Source: Trifolium pratense (Eukaryota; Streptophyta; Magnoliopsida; Fabales; Fabaceae). Taken from it: a stretch of 64,000 bases of DNA. The notes below the pieces were generated by a model that was given only the letters and a program-made list of their open reading frames with translations, made no database searches and had not been told where the DNA came from. The stretch lies in contig NC_060065.1 of NCBI RefSeq assembly GCF_020283565.1, positions 37,684,409 to 37,748,408 on the forward strand, in the 5' to 3' direction. Each line of letters starts with the position of its first letter. The stretch's first letter is position 1. Below, one piece after another: positions 22,226-34,128 of the stretch. A program made the translations under genes and the position numbers.

Positions 22226-24265
22226 GTTTTGAAAAATTTATATTTGAAATATCAATATTGTAATATCAATATTTTAATGAAAAATTATGAGTACCAACAC
22301 TATGAAAGCAATTTTCATGACTAGTATTACAACACTTTGACATTGTTAGCTTTTTATATTTTTATATTCTTTTGGTGCATGTAATAGACACTTATACATT
22401 TTCATTACGTGTTTATTTTTGACTATGAATTTTTTGAAATTTGTATTGGTGTATATGTCGATTTATGAAAGTCTATCTCTTCATTTTGAATGAAAATCTT
22501 TATATATTTTATATATTATTTGAGATATTTTTTCGAAGACTTTTGTATTCGTGACATTATGAAAAATTTTCTCTTCTCATATGCTTTTAACATTTATTTC
22601 ATATACGTTTAATTAACAAAAGAATCAGAAAATTTAAATTTTCATTACTATTATTAATGTACAATTAATACATTTATTTTTGGTCAAAGCTGTATAACAT
22701 AACCATAAAAGAATTATCGGCATAAAAACTACTTTTGGCTTATCAATTCACTTCTATACTCTTGGTTTATCTGATCCAATTTGGTCTTTTACATTAAGTT
22801 TTAAATTCCGGTCACGGATCCGGTAACAGTTCGGTTGTTGCGATTGTGATCATTGCGGTTGTTGCGATTGTGGTCATTAGCGGTTGCTGCAACGCATAAT
22901 GCGGTTGTTGTGGCGTGAAATCATCATTTTGAAATTTCACAACTCTATATAATGACACCACTATGTCACTACACTATTTATCTACCATCGTAGAGTTTTA
23001 GTTTATTCTTTAAACACTTATTCGAATGTGCTTAAAATACACCGTTGAAAGTTGTTAAAAGTAAGTTTTTTCATTATATTTGATGCAAATTAGCATTTGA
23101 GGTTCATAAATGTTATTTGGTTACGATCCAGCCATACATGTGAATTAAAATCACATCGCAATTGCGGTGCGATGCGGTGGCTACCGCATCAACAATACTA
23201 CGACTGTAATTATGAATGCGAACTGCAATTTAAAACCTTTCGCCGCTTGCATATATGGAATCAAATAATTACCGCTGACAATGCTTTGTTATGTTATATT
23301 GCTATTTGTAAAGCACACAAGCTGAAGGAAAGAAATACTTGTAAAATTGCCTCACTAATAGTAGCACAATGCTGGTGATTAATATGGAATGGAATCGGTG
23401 TGCGTGATTCTCTTATAATTAGATGTGGATACTCTGATATGTATTAATAATATATGGAATGGAACAATATGTATTAATATGAAATTAGTGTGCGTGATTT
23501 ATTCAAGGGCCAGAATGATACAGCAGGAACTGCAGCAGAAAGCACTGCAACTAAGGATCCAAGTCGATACCCCCTACCAAATTTATCATGATCATTAAAC
23601 ACTATTATTGCTCTTTTGATTTATGTAGCACCTCTTATATAACATGAAAGGCTAAAATAGAAATTGAAATAAAAAATAAAATAAAAAAACCAAAGTTAAT
23701 AAGTTTAGTTTAGTGTTGAGATAGAAATCCTATGTTAGATCTTCAACTCCACTGTAAACCAAACAAAATAAAAATAAAAATGTAAATTAAAAAATCAACA
23801 ATAAAGTGGGTCAAGTTATAAGAGTTTTTTTTAGGTCTGTTAAGTATATGGTTAGTAATTTAATTCCTAGCTCAACCTTGTGTGCTCTACTAAAAACTTT
23901 GTACTAATATCATAATAACAAAAAAAAAAATAGAAATAAAAAAATAATAAAAAGGTTTTCTTTCAATGGTGATCAATTGAGTAATAATAAAGAGATAACA
24001 CAATATCAATATATTTAAGAATCATTTTATGACAATATTTCAAGTTTTGGAAAAGGTTTCTTGCAACTAAATTATTGCTAAAAACTTTTCATTAGTGTGT
24101 AAAGATCGTGGGATTGTTTTTTTTTTTTTTTGTGTCAAGTAGTAGTTTGTTGGTTAAAATTTTTCGATAAAGTAAATAGCTATATGCTAAGATAAACTTA
24201 TATGAACAAATCATGTCATTTTTTTTTTGGTTTACAAATGCTGCCAATGAAGATTAAATTTTTAT
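22226..24265. other. Intergenic between Cys-rich peptide genes
   Basis: 22840-22920 has repeated GCGGTTGTTGCGATTGTGG-like text, and 23140-23190 has GCGATGCGGTGG, perhaps remnants of one hAT- or LTR-type repeat. An open frame at 23097-23378 shows no family features and overlaps this repeat-like text. Nothing else is supported. Confidence 0.4.
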
Positions 24266-24270
24266 TACAT

Positions 24271-24277
24271 TATAAAG
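24271..24277 (+). promoter_or_regulatory. Possible TATA box of the gene at 24324
   Basis: TATAAAG, 47 bases upstream of the ATG; a good position but a weak motif in AT-rich DNA. Confidence 0.35.
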
Positions 24278-24323
24278 TAGTTAAATTTTTTAGTTTTGTT
24301 TCTTACATACAAAATAGGAAACA

Positions 24324-24626
24324 ATGTCTAAAACGCTTGTGTTTATTTCTGCTATTACTCTCGTCCTTTCTCTGTTTCTTGTATCCTACAACGGTAAATC
24401 ATTCTCCTAATTCTTTACAAATTTTGTTTCTTCTTACCTTATAGTATTCAATATTTCACGCTCACAACAAACATTCATTTATTTGTTTGTCACAGATTCT
24501 GAGTCAAAAAACAATATGATAGACTCAACTCATATCTGCAATTTTGACTCTGATTGTCACAGTTTACCATGTGGCCCCGTTGCAACTGGGAGATGTATTG
24601 AGTATGGGTGTGAATGTGTGTTCTAA
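24324..24626 (+). CDS. NCR peptide, 6 Cys (third Cys-rich peptide)
   Basis: Exons 24324-24393 and 24496-24626 join in phase 1 to 66 aa. The signal peptide is MSKTLVFISAITLVLSLFLV, then SYN. The mature region has cysteines C-x5-C-x4-C-x7-C-x4-C-x1-C (starting CNFDSDC, ending CECVF), a textbook NCR spacing. The mature peptide is clearly acidic (7 acidic, 2 basic). The intron starts GTAAAT and ends CACAG. With the gene at 15132 it makes a small NCR cluster, but the two mature sequences differ so much that recent duplication is not evident. Nodule-specific expression is the family norm and is inferred here. Confidence 0.87.
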
Positions 24627-25225
<599 letters not shown>

Positions 25226-25541
25226 TTGATTGAAGCAATTGTTCAATGATAACTGAAATACCAAAAATTAATTCTAACACTAAATAAAATCTCACCGATC
25301 TAGACAAACCTATCTAAATTCTAAATTCACCAATTGTTAATGAAGATGTAGAAAGAAAATTGGCGGTGGAAGTGCAGTATTAAAGGTTTAGAAAAATAAT
25401 TTTTTTGGAAACAAAGAATGTGTAGTATTGTTCTTGACGTTAAGTTTTATGATCTCAAAACAATAAAGGTATAAGATTAGGGTGTTCACTACACTAAGTT
25501 AGTTACTTTAAAGAATTATTATTAACCTTTGATTAAAAATA

Positions 25542-25726
25542 GGGTCTTGCTAACGAGTGCCCCCGGGGCACTCTTTAAGCATTCCATTTAAAGAAACTTT
25601 TTATTCAAAAAGTTAAACACTACAATTTCCAATGCGTTGACTTTACGCATTCCGATAAAAATTCTATAAAAAACTTACTATTTAAGGGCTTAAAGAGTGT
25701 CCCGGGGGCACTATTTAGCATTTGCC
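25542..25726. mobile_element. Mutator-like MITE (GCCCCCGGGGC family)
   Basis: 185 bp. Left end GGGTCTTGCTAACGAGTGCC, right end the inverse of GGCAAATGCTAAATAGTGCC. It is about 90% alike to 53960-54145 by eye, including the internal CAATGCGTTGACTTTACGCA. The flanking 9-mers are poorly conserved. Confidence 0.7.
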
Positions 25727-25786
25727 TTTATATAATATTCTTATTTATATCTTGTAAGAAAAATATTATTTATATAAATACAAAAC

Positions 25787-25789
<3 letters not shown>

Positions 25790-25823
<34 letters not shown>
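25790..25823. repeat. (AT)n microsatellite
   Basis: About 16 AT units just downstream of the MITE. Confidence 0.85.
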
Positions 25824-25826
<3 letters not shown>

Positions 25827-25876
25827 TTAGTCAACGATTACTTTGACACCAAATCTGAACCTTATATTATTTTTAA

Positions 25877-25921
25877 GGCAAATGCTAAATAGTGCCCCCG
25901 GGACACTCGTTAGCAAGACCC
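25877..25921. mobile_element. Two fused MITE ends (45 bp)
   Basis: GGCAAATGCTAAATAGTGCC runs straight into GGGACACTCGTTAGCAAGACCC (25900 onward). This is the left and right TIR of the family at 25542 joined with the core deleted, forming a single GC-rich palindrome. Confidence 0.65.
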
Positions 25922-25943
25922 TTATATAAATAATAATTATTAA

Positions 25944-26123
25944 ATATAAACAGGTCGGCCTATCAGGTTTTGTAGGCTTTTTTATAAGCTTGAGTCTGGC
26001 CTATTTATGTAAATAGGCTCTTTTCAAAGCCTGAGTCTGACATTTTTAATAAACAGACCAGACCAGGCTTCAACAGGTCAGGCCGAAGGCCCCTGTAGGT
26101 CGCTTGGCCTATTCCCAACCCTA
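25944..26123. mobile_element. Fragment of a hAT-like AGGCC-rich element
   Basis: Contains AGGTCGGCCTATCAGG, repeated AGGCTTTT/AGCCTGAG text, and ends GGCCTATTCCCAACCCTA. This closely resembles the right end of the element at 1881-2514, but only one end is present. Confidence 0.5.
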
Positions 26124-27119
26124 GTGTCGGCCAACACAAATATGAAAACTGTTGATCTTAATAAAAATCTCACTGAGTTGGGACTTCGCATGATCAATGT
26201 ATACAAAAAGTTTCAAAACCCTTTGTAATACCTTTATATGCGTTCAAAACCAAAGGACTGAAAAATGTTGGATGAATAATTGAAACCTTACTACTTCTTT
26301 GGATTTCTACAAGTATTTTCTTCTAAAGCTTTTGTTGGCATCTCGAAATAAATAAAAAATGTGATGAATTACTAAACATCGAGAAGAAAGTGGTAAAATA
26401 AAATACTACAAATCTCATATGAAAAAATATTAAAAAATTAATAAGAAAAAGTGGGTCATATAAAATTATTGTTCATGAATTTAGCCTAAGCTCTATATTA
26501 TAATTTTCATGATTATTATTTATTATCTCCTGAATAAAATTTGGCTCGTTGTCATAGAATTTAAATTACCACTAAAATTTAATAGAGACTAAAACATATT
26601 TAACGATACTTTCAAACGTAAAAGATTATGACTAATAACTATTTTTCATCGTACACTCTTCAAAAAAATTCTCCTAAAAACCAAAAGTAAATTATCTATA
26701 AAAAGACAAATAAAATTTGTGCAACAAATAAATAGTAGACTAATATTAAGATGAAAAGTCCATTGAAAAAATCAGTATGAGCCTAGTAAACTGCTAATAT
26801 CATTTATCTAGATGTTGAAGGTTAAGCATAAGTTCTACGACAATACTACTATGAGTTATCTAGATGTTAAATTAGAAACAGAAGTTGCAGAATTGGTTAG
26901 AGCAACATTTTGAGTATGATGTCCTCATTGATTTGTAGCAGCAATGCCGAAAGCCGAAAATCTCTATCAACAGAATTAGGATTTATTTGTATGATGCTTC
27001 CTACGGATAAGTTACTGTCCACATATGTTGTGTAGAATCCATTGAAAAATTAACTTCTGCAAAAAGAATTAAAATGAAGTGCTGCCTACACTAGGGAGAT
27101 AGAGAAGCTAAAACATGAT
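26124..27119. other. Intergenic, including 3' flank of the RING gene
   Basis: AT-rich; no gene recognised. The last 100-200 bases are probably the 3'UTR of the RING gene. Confidence 0.4.
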
Positions 27120-27815
27120 TCAATCATTAGAAATAATCGGGAGTTGCAACGGATCAGGCTCTTCCAATCCGCCAAAGTTACCAAACAAAGACAAATCATG
27201 GTTTGTAGAAGTAACAGCGCGTCTTCTGCGACGCTGCCTAGTACTCTCAACTCTAGGTGCCTGCGGTCGACCAGGAAATCTTAAACCAGATTCTTTCAAT
27301 TCAAACTGACCACTATCATCGACCCTTCCGTTGCCATATACTGGTATGACATCGGTGTCAACGACTTCTCCTGCACACACAGGACACTCTTTGGCATTTG
27401 AATAAGCATATGGCAACTGATAGAAGCATTCCCAACAAAACAAGTGACCACAGCAAGTCAATACAGCATCATTCGCCGTGTCCAAACATATATTACAATC
27501 AAAGAAGTTTCTAGTGCGGCCTGCAACGCCGTCTGTGGATGTTTCCATCCCCAATGCCTTCGCAACTAAACAGGAAGCCTTCCTTTTACGTGTTTTCTCA
27601 CATTCCGATTTCCCTCCTTCAACCTCTTCCTTGGTCACCTTGCTTTCATCATCTTGAACATTATCAGCTCTTGTTAACAATTCTCCTGCAAAATTAGTTA
27701 TCTGAATTGGAGTGTAACATTTTTGCCGCTTCTGAGTCTGGTTTGCCTTGAAAATGGCTTCAAGCCGTTTCATTTGCTCTTTAATTTCAGGCTTCTCATT
27801 TAAATCAAGCTCCAT
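27120..27815 (-). CDS. RING-HC E3 ubiquitin ligase
   Basis: A single uninterrupted frame of 231 aa. The RING-HC finger lies at about residues 111-154: CNIC, x11, CGH, LFCWEC, then CPVC about 15 residues on. This C3HC4 order, with TCCGHLFCWEC, is typical of the plant RMA/RNF5-like and MUSE-like ligases. The N-terminal part is charged (starts MELDLNEKP; KRL repeats). A basic run RQRRRRRAV follows the finger and may be a nuclear signal. RMA1-type proteins end in a membrane anchor, but here the C terminus (FGGLEEPDPLQLPIISND) is not hydrophobic, so it is probably soluble. Substrate unknown. A 5'UTR intron is likely (see 27834-28389). Confidence 0.88.
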   Translation of the reverse strand: MELDLNEKPEIKEQMKRLEAIFKANQTQKRQKCYTPIQITNFAGELLTRADNVQDDESKVTKEEVEGGKSECEKTRKRKASCLVAKALGMETSTDGVAGRTRNFFDCNICLDTANDAVLTCCGHLFCWECFYQLPYAYSNAKECPVCAGEVVDTDVIPVYGNGRVDDSGQFELKESGLRFPGRPQAPRVESTRQRRRRRAVTSTNHDLSLFGNFGGLEEPDPLQLPIISND

Positions 27816-27833
27816 TACAACTTCAGTTCTCTA

Positions 27834-28389
27834 ATCAAACCTATCACATCAACAACATTTTCTAATGTTTCCATGTCCTAACATTAATTAAAACAAAGCA
27901 AAGAAAAGCTTCATTCATACACTTAAAATAAAATAAAATGAATGATGCAAAACACCAACAAGAACAACATCAGAATCACATTCTCAATCTTGCAAAGTTG
28001 CAATTGCATAATACGCGGCTAAATTTGAGATTCCACTTTCCCTACCTTGCTTGGAACAAACCAAATATCATACACATAATTTATATTTTCAACAAGACAT
28101 TCTAAATGTGCTTTTGCCTCAAACTTCTAACTAACACTCCTCGGATTAGGAGTCGGTTTCTGACACTGACACATAATTATATTAAACTATGTTATTTTTT
28201 CAAATTATTATCGGTGTTGACGCCGATGAAAGAAAGTGCAAAACCCAACAAAATGAAAGAAAGTGCAATAAAATGCAAATCAATCTCATCCAAAACCCAA
28301 CAAATTAATAAAAAAACAGAAACAAAACAAACAAAAAATTAAACCGAAAAGAAAATTTTCAAAAAATGCAAAAAAGGAATTAAATTACC
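27834..28389 (-). other. Probable 5'UTR intron of the RING gene
   Basis: On the minus strand, GTAACCTG|GTAATTT at 28390/28389 makes a donor, and ...TTTGATTAG|AGAACTG just upstream of the ATG makes an acceptor. A short noncoding exon (about 28390-28530) would precede it. Transcript support is not available from the sequence alone. Confidence 0.4.
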
Positions 28390-28530
28390 AGGTTACAGTT
28401 GATAAATGAATTTGGGAGGCGATGATGAAAAGAGGTGAGGTTTATGAGTTGAACAGAGTTTTGATCTTTGAAAGCGATTTCAGAATCGAAATGTTTTTCA
28501 ATCGAAAATCTGAATGCAATTTCAGAAACC

Positions 28531-28900
28531 GCTTCCATATTTCATGGTGACATGACAATGATCATCCTCTCAACACAAAACTCAGTGTGTTGTCATTTTT
28601 CGTGAAAACCTGCGTTTCATTCGTAACAAACAAAAGTAAAATAGAAACTAATAATTTATGTAAAATAGAAACTAATAATTTATGAAAGATAGTAGAGGAC
28701 AATACAAAATCCTTAAAAAAAATAGAGTCACTTAAAATTATCACACAAAAAAGTTCCCTTATTTCTTAAAAAATATAAACAAATATTTATTCGAAAAAGA
28801 AATAAACAAATATATTCTCTCGTTTCCTTCATTTTAATGTGAAGTGAAGATTACTTGACAAAATATATATATAAAAACAAAAAATAAAGTGACACGCATT
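28531..28900. other. Intergenic, promoter side of the RING gene
   Basis: AT-rich. A direct duplication, AAAATAGAAACTAATAATTT, appears at 28637 and again at 28661. No gene seen. Confidence 0.4.
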
Positions 28901-28961
28901 CCTCCTTCCGTCCCAAAATATAGGAACACATTGATAATCGCACGTACGCCAATATTTTTAA

Positions 28962-30495
28962 CTAGAACTTCCGACCCGTGCACACGGGTCTGATTAAAAT
29001 AAGGTATATGAAAAATTGGAGTAATATTAACCATAAATTTGGACAAATTTTCCTACAACGGAAATTATGATATATTACGAAATACTTCCTTGTAAACTAC
29101 GATAGAAATTTTATTTGCATCTTCACCGTATTTGTTGATAATCAAAATTTTTAATCATTCTCTTGAAGTAACTCTTGAAGATGCACCATACAACTGACCA
29201 TGTGAAAACACCGACGACGAAAGATATATCTTAACATGTTTAACAGATTGTCTTTACTCTTTATTTTAAATTTTGATTAAATATTAAAAGTTCACATTGT
29301 CATCTTAAATTGAATTATGATTTTTTTGGCATAAAAGAATAGTGGCAACGAAGAAAAAAAAATGAGACATGTTTTGTAAAAAAAAATATTTAAAAATTGA
29401 GTAAATATTTTTTTGTAATCAGACGTATAAAAATTATATACACATTTCGTCATATCCCAAACTTTTTTTATAATTGGTTTACAGTTAGCTTATGTTAGCA
29501 AGCTTATAATATAAGAGATAAGGGATGGTGCCGTTCAAATTTATTGAAAAACAGGGTTAACATATTAGAATTCCTAACTTTTATCACGATTGAAGCACAT
29601 ACTCCAGTGGTTGAAAGACTTTATTGTAAGCAAATGCAGATTCGATTTTTATTGTAGACAAATTTGTATTTTTTTTAAAATATAAAGCCACAATAAAAAA
29701 ATAGGGAAAATGAGACGGAAAAAAAATTAGGTTTAGGGTTAGCTTGTGTTAGCAAGCTTATAATATATAACAGATATAACTCAAATCCAAATCTATAACG
29801 TATCTTGTTTAAATTAATTTGGAACTGAATATTGCAAAAATCAAATGGAAAACTAATTAATGTAAAAATCGGGAGAAAAAATGAGAGGAAAGAAATTAAT
29901 TGAATTCTATTTAAACAAAAAAAAAGATTTGTATAAAAAGAAATTGAATGTGTATTACATAAAAAAAAAATTAGAGTTGTATAAAAAAAAACGGGGTTGA
30001 TTTCTATTTAAACAAAATTAAGCATGAATTTCATATTTATCACACGTGGATTACCAAATTATATCAGATTGATTCATGTAGCATAGTGGCAAATTCACCA
30101 AGTAAATCTTAAAGGTCATGGGCTCGATTTTTGTAGAGGTATTTTTTAACATTTTATTTGAATTAAATTAGGGTTAAAATGAGAGGGAAAATGAGCGGGA
30201 AAAGAATTAGGTTTAGGATTAGCGTATTTAAACTGTGCAATGATAATTGATGGTGCTTAATTGTCGTATGAAATGTTTCCTATGAAAATTGATGGTGCTT
30301 AACACTTTGTGAACATAATTTTAATTACAATTGTCATAGTGGTTGAAGTGTTGTATTGTAATGAATGATTGCGGGTTCGAATCCTAGTCAAGACAAAATT
30401 GTATTTTTTTTAATAAAAAACTACAATATAAAAGTGGAGGGAAAACAAATTAGGTTTAGGATTTGCTTGTGTATACAAGCTTATAATATAAGAGA
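28962..30495 (-). mobile_element. Helitron with repeated 5' termini
   Basis: On the minus strand it starts at 30495 with TCTCTTATATTATAAGC. It ends at 28962 with the hairpin ACCCGTG-TG-CACGGGT, then CGGAAGTT and CTAG, next to host T. Host A/T bases at both ends fit. The 5' motif GCTTATAATATAAGAGA (plus sense) also occurs at 29508-29524 and in degraded form at 29757-29776. Each is associated with text like TTAGGTTTAGG(A/G)TT, and tRNA-like boxes lie near three places. Only one 3' hairpin is seen. Noncoding. Confidence 0.7.
30337..30385 (+). other. tRNA-like A/B boxes in Helitron 5' end
   Basis: TCATAGTGGTTGAAG followed by GGGTTCGAATCCTAG gives A- and B-box matches, antisense to the Helitron and about 110-160 bases inside its 5' end. 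Similar pairs lie at 29583-29650 and 30080-30140. No tRNA fold. Confidence 0.5.
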
Positions 30496-30897
30496 TTGTT
30501 TATTAGTAAAAATTATTAAAAAATTGATATTTAAAAATATTAATCGAAACAAATCAAACAAGATCTTATATGATAATATTTACATTTTTATACTTATAGA
30601 AAAATACAGTCAAAACAAGACATATAAATAGTGTATTTATTCAAATTAAATCTTATAAAATGGAAGGAAAAAGAAGTACTTCAAAAAAAAAATGACACAT
30701 TATTGAAACTTACACACATATGTGAAGTCCAGATTTGAATTTAGGTTAAAATGTTTAGGATGGTAATAATGAGATTGTTAGTTGAGTTAAAGATTTATGA
30801 ATTTATTATTTTATGTGTTTGAGTATAGAAGTAGTTAAGTTAAAAGTCAATTTTTTTTTGCATGATATTAGTACTAAGTTTTTACTATTGTTAGAAA

Positions 30898-31012
30898 TGA
30901 TTATCTTCGTCGGAGAATTTATGGGGCACACAAGGTGAATTCTCTCATCCCAACCGAATTTTCTCCATACTACGCATGAGCTAGGAATCGAACGCCGATC
31001 ACATGCTTAAGG
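30898..31012 (-). mobile_element. tRNA-derived SINE fragment
   Basis: Read on the minus strand: GTTCGATTCCTAGCTCATG (B box and following text), then ATGGAGAAAATTCGGTTGGG, then GTGCCCCATAAATTC and CCGACGAAGAT. This order is recognisable as a legume SINE body. The 5' A-box part is degraded. Confidence 0.55.
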
Positions 31013-31018
31013 TAGACC

Positions 31019-32723
31019 TGTCAAAATGGCCTTCATTTAAAAGGTATTATATATCTCCCTGTAAATCCGAATTGAGTGATTTTTGTTTCTATGGAAAGCT
31101 AACGAAATTCCCTTCGATTGGGTACCAAATTTATAATTTTTAGATAAATATTGAAGTCTCAGAAGGCTTCTGAAGTTGAGGGTCTGATATGGATTTTATG
31201 CAAAAAATTCTCTATATGGATTTGAAGTACCTTATATGCAAAACCTGCATTTTGGTGAGCTCCGAAGATGTTGATAGTGCGGTTCAACTTCAATTTCAGG
31301 TGGGTTTCTTTAAGTAGAGACATGGCAACCATAAGTCCAAAGCATAGGGTTTTGATTTCATTATGTATGTTTATAACATGATTAGTAATTTAGACAACTC
31401 ATAAATGGATTAATAATGAAATTGAACTAAATTCCCCATTGTATGTTACTGTGTTGGTTGTATCTATGATGATTAGGGTGTTAGAAATGGTTAGAGACAA
31501 CTAGGGTCTGTTTGGAGTATGATTCTACAGGTTTTCCACACTTTTTCACGATCTTGCATCAGTGCAAGATCTGGTTGAACGTGTTCAACCAGAAATGAGT
31601 ACAATGGGCAGTCTGGGCATGTTGAGCCGGTGCATTATTATGATGAACCGGTGCAAGAGGTCACAGAGTGCAGATTGGAAAATTCTGGGTAAGTTGAACC
31701 GGTGCAAGCATGGCTTGAGTCGGTACAAGGTCTCCGGGAAAATCAAGATATTTTTAGTACTTTTGAATCGATGCATGAAAAACTCGGAATAGTCCCTAAC
31801 TGCCCAGAAACACTAAAACAGTTTTAAAATACGAAGTACCTAATCATCTTGGATGGAACCGAAACGTACATGCTCTAAAATATGAGTATAAGTAGAAATC
31901 AAAACTAGAACTATGCATGTAAGCTCCCCCGGGAATGGGTTATTATGTTAAGTTAGTTAATTAGAATAGTTGATCAATAGTGGTTAATTCCCAAACCACT
32001 TATTAGTATAGCTTTATGCTATGACAGGTTTTTCGTACATCAGTGAAAATCCGTTAAGTAAATTAATGTGAGTAAGATCAACGTGACATAGCTATGTCAC
32101 AACGGGTAGAGGAGAACATCCTAAGTGGAGGACATCCTGAGTGGAGAACATCCTAATAGGAGAACATCCTTAGTGGATCTTTCGAGACATACTCACATCG
32201 AAAGCTTCCTGTAAAATGAATAAGATTATAATTGTGTGATACACCTTTATTTATGTTATGTTATTCATTAATGAATATATGTTTATCAGTGATCAGCTAT
32301 TTTCAGGACACCGGTGTTAGCACACCAAGTAGTGGGTAGTAAGAAATTCACTGAGGCTTAGTAGTCTCACCCCACGATTATTGATTATAGGTATCAGGTT
32401 GTTCGTTCAAGAAGCTGAGGACTGGACGAATCAGCGAGATTATAGAAGTCTGTTCATGATTACCTATTTTCAGTTTAAGAAACTATTATATAGGAATATG
32501 CCACATGTACATGTATTTATCAGTTACCATGGTTCTAATGTAAAGTTGTTAATAGTTACATTATCACAGTCTATTCAGTTTAGTTAAACCATGTAATGTT
32601 GGTATTTTCCTCAGACTATCTTGTGGAGAACCCAATTTATTCCGCAAATTTTAATGTATCCTAATTCAGTTATGTATGTTCCTATTGATATTCTAGATAA
32701 ATCAATATGGGGTGTTATACCCA
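31019..32723. mobile_element. Probable solo LTR of a Ty3/gypsy-type element
   Basis: Starts TGTCAAAATGG and ends GGGGTGTTATACCCA. AGACC and ACACC flank it, a one-mismatch 5-bp duplication. Internal text (GAGGCTTAGTAGTCTCACCCC at 32353-32373; repeated GAACATCCT(A/T)A at 32112-32170) is usual for plant gypsy LTRs. It contains the AACCGGTGCAAG cluster at 31555-31780. No gag-pol is present. Confidence 0.4.
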
Positions 32724-34128
32724 ACACCTCTTAAAAAGTTCTAAAGGGGTCTCATCAATAACACATCTCACCAATAATTATACATCTTTATAAACGGGTC
32801 CCGCCAAAATAGGATAGGTATCAATGCTTATTTGAGAACTAGTACCTATTAGGTACTCATTTGCATTTTACTCCAATGTAAGTACCTATTAGGTACCAAT
32901 TCTTAAAAAATAGTTACTCATCATTGGAGATGTTCTAACACCCTCAAATCTTTTCCTTTCACTTTATCTCTTGTCAATGATTCCACTTTTCCATTGCCAA
33001 CCAACATACTTCTTCCTTCAACATACCATCTTATTTATGTAGTGTTGGCTCACCGCTGTTGCGAAAGCACATCGTCCGCCACGAGTCGCCCTCACTGTTT
33101 TTTATTCGTTAATTTTGTTTTGGTGTTATTTCAATCAAGATTTCAAAACAATGTACTGTGTTTCTTCGATTATTAATAGATCATAGATTCAAATCATGAA
33201 AACCCGTTTGATTCCTAGTGATAACATACTCATCAAAATCTCAGCAATAACGTTGCATAAAAGCTCAATTGCCAAACACTATTGAGAAAATGAAAGAAAA
33301 GATCTGTTATATGAGAAAAGAGAAGAGTAGATGGGAGGAGTGGAGGCACGGCGGTGATGCAACTAACAACAAGCGTTTGGGTTGTTCCTATGTGGTTTTG
33401 TTTTCTTTTTTTGTACATTAATCTGAACCATTGATTATTGTTTTTTCGGCGTGTCACTGATCTATCAAAAGAACCGGAAAACTGGAGCATAAGAGTACTG
33501 GAGCAGATCCGAACTCCATCCTCTAGGCAAGCAAAGACGGTGAAGAATGAAGTCGAAGTCAATGTTTATCCATCACCTGACAATCTTCCTTAGTAGACTC
33601 AAATATCTGTGTTCAGCCTTTTTATCTAAGAACTTGTTGCTGAGATATCTAAAATTCAAGAGATTATGCTATATATACATGCTAAGTAAATGAGCTAAGA
33701 AGTTAACTAACTAGTAACTTATCAACAAACCAATCAGTAAAATATTGACTTAAAGACATAATATCAACCTGTTAAATACTAATATAGTAACTAACATATA
33801 AACGATAAATATTAGAAAAGCTTGTTCAATTCATAGATTAGTGCCTTGCTATGCTAAAACAACTTGTAATACCACATGGGAACAAGTTGTACAACATTTA
33901 CAAAATGGACTAGTTTGATGAATGTAAATATAATTATATACAAACACTCTAATGTCTTCCACTATCATCCAAACTATGTTTGTCACATTTAAATAAAATA
34001 AAGAATTTGATCAAGGTAACAACAACCTTTGGAATCAAACCCTTGTAATAATGTGACTGAATTTTAATAATGATAATAGATCAAAATGAAAAATCATGTA
34101 CAACAGGCCATAAGTTATTGGTTTATAA
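32724..34128. other. Intergenic, 3' flank of callose synthase
   Basis: 32815-32940 has repeated GTACCTATTAGGTAC palindromes and ends CATTGGAGATGTTCTAA, probably a MITE remnant. A minus-strand open frame at 33233-33562 lacks recognisable domains and is not called. The 3'UTR of the callose synthase gene probably covers about 33850-34128. Confidence 0.4.

Larger units (their letters stand above)
28902..30670. mobile_element. Stowaway-like MITE interrupted by a Helitron
   Basis: CTCCTTCCGTCCCAAAATAT at 28902 is a Stowaway-type left end. The sequence stops at 28961 and seems to resume after the Helitron at 30496 with AT-rich MITE-like text, ending near 30660 in CTTATAAAATGGAAGG. The right half is diverged, so the outer limit is approximate. 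Confidence 0.45.

Noticed and set aside
23097..23378. 93-aa frame with several cysteines, possible NCR-like gene
   Set aside because: No signal peptide, no NCR cysteine spacing, and it overlaps repeat-like GCGGTTG text.
33233..33562. 109-aa minus-strand frame
   Set aside because: No recognisable domain, no splice context, and biased hydrophobic content; kept only as a note in the intergenic entry.
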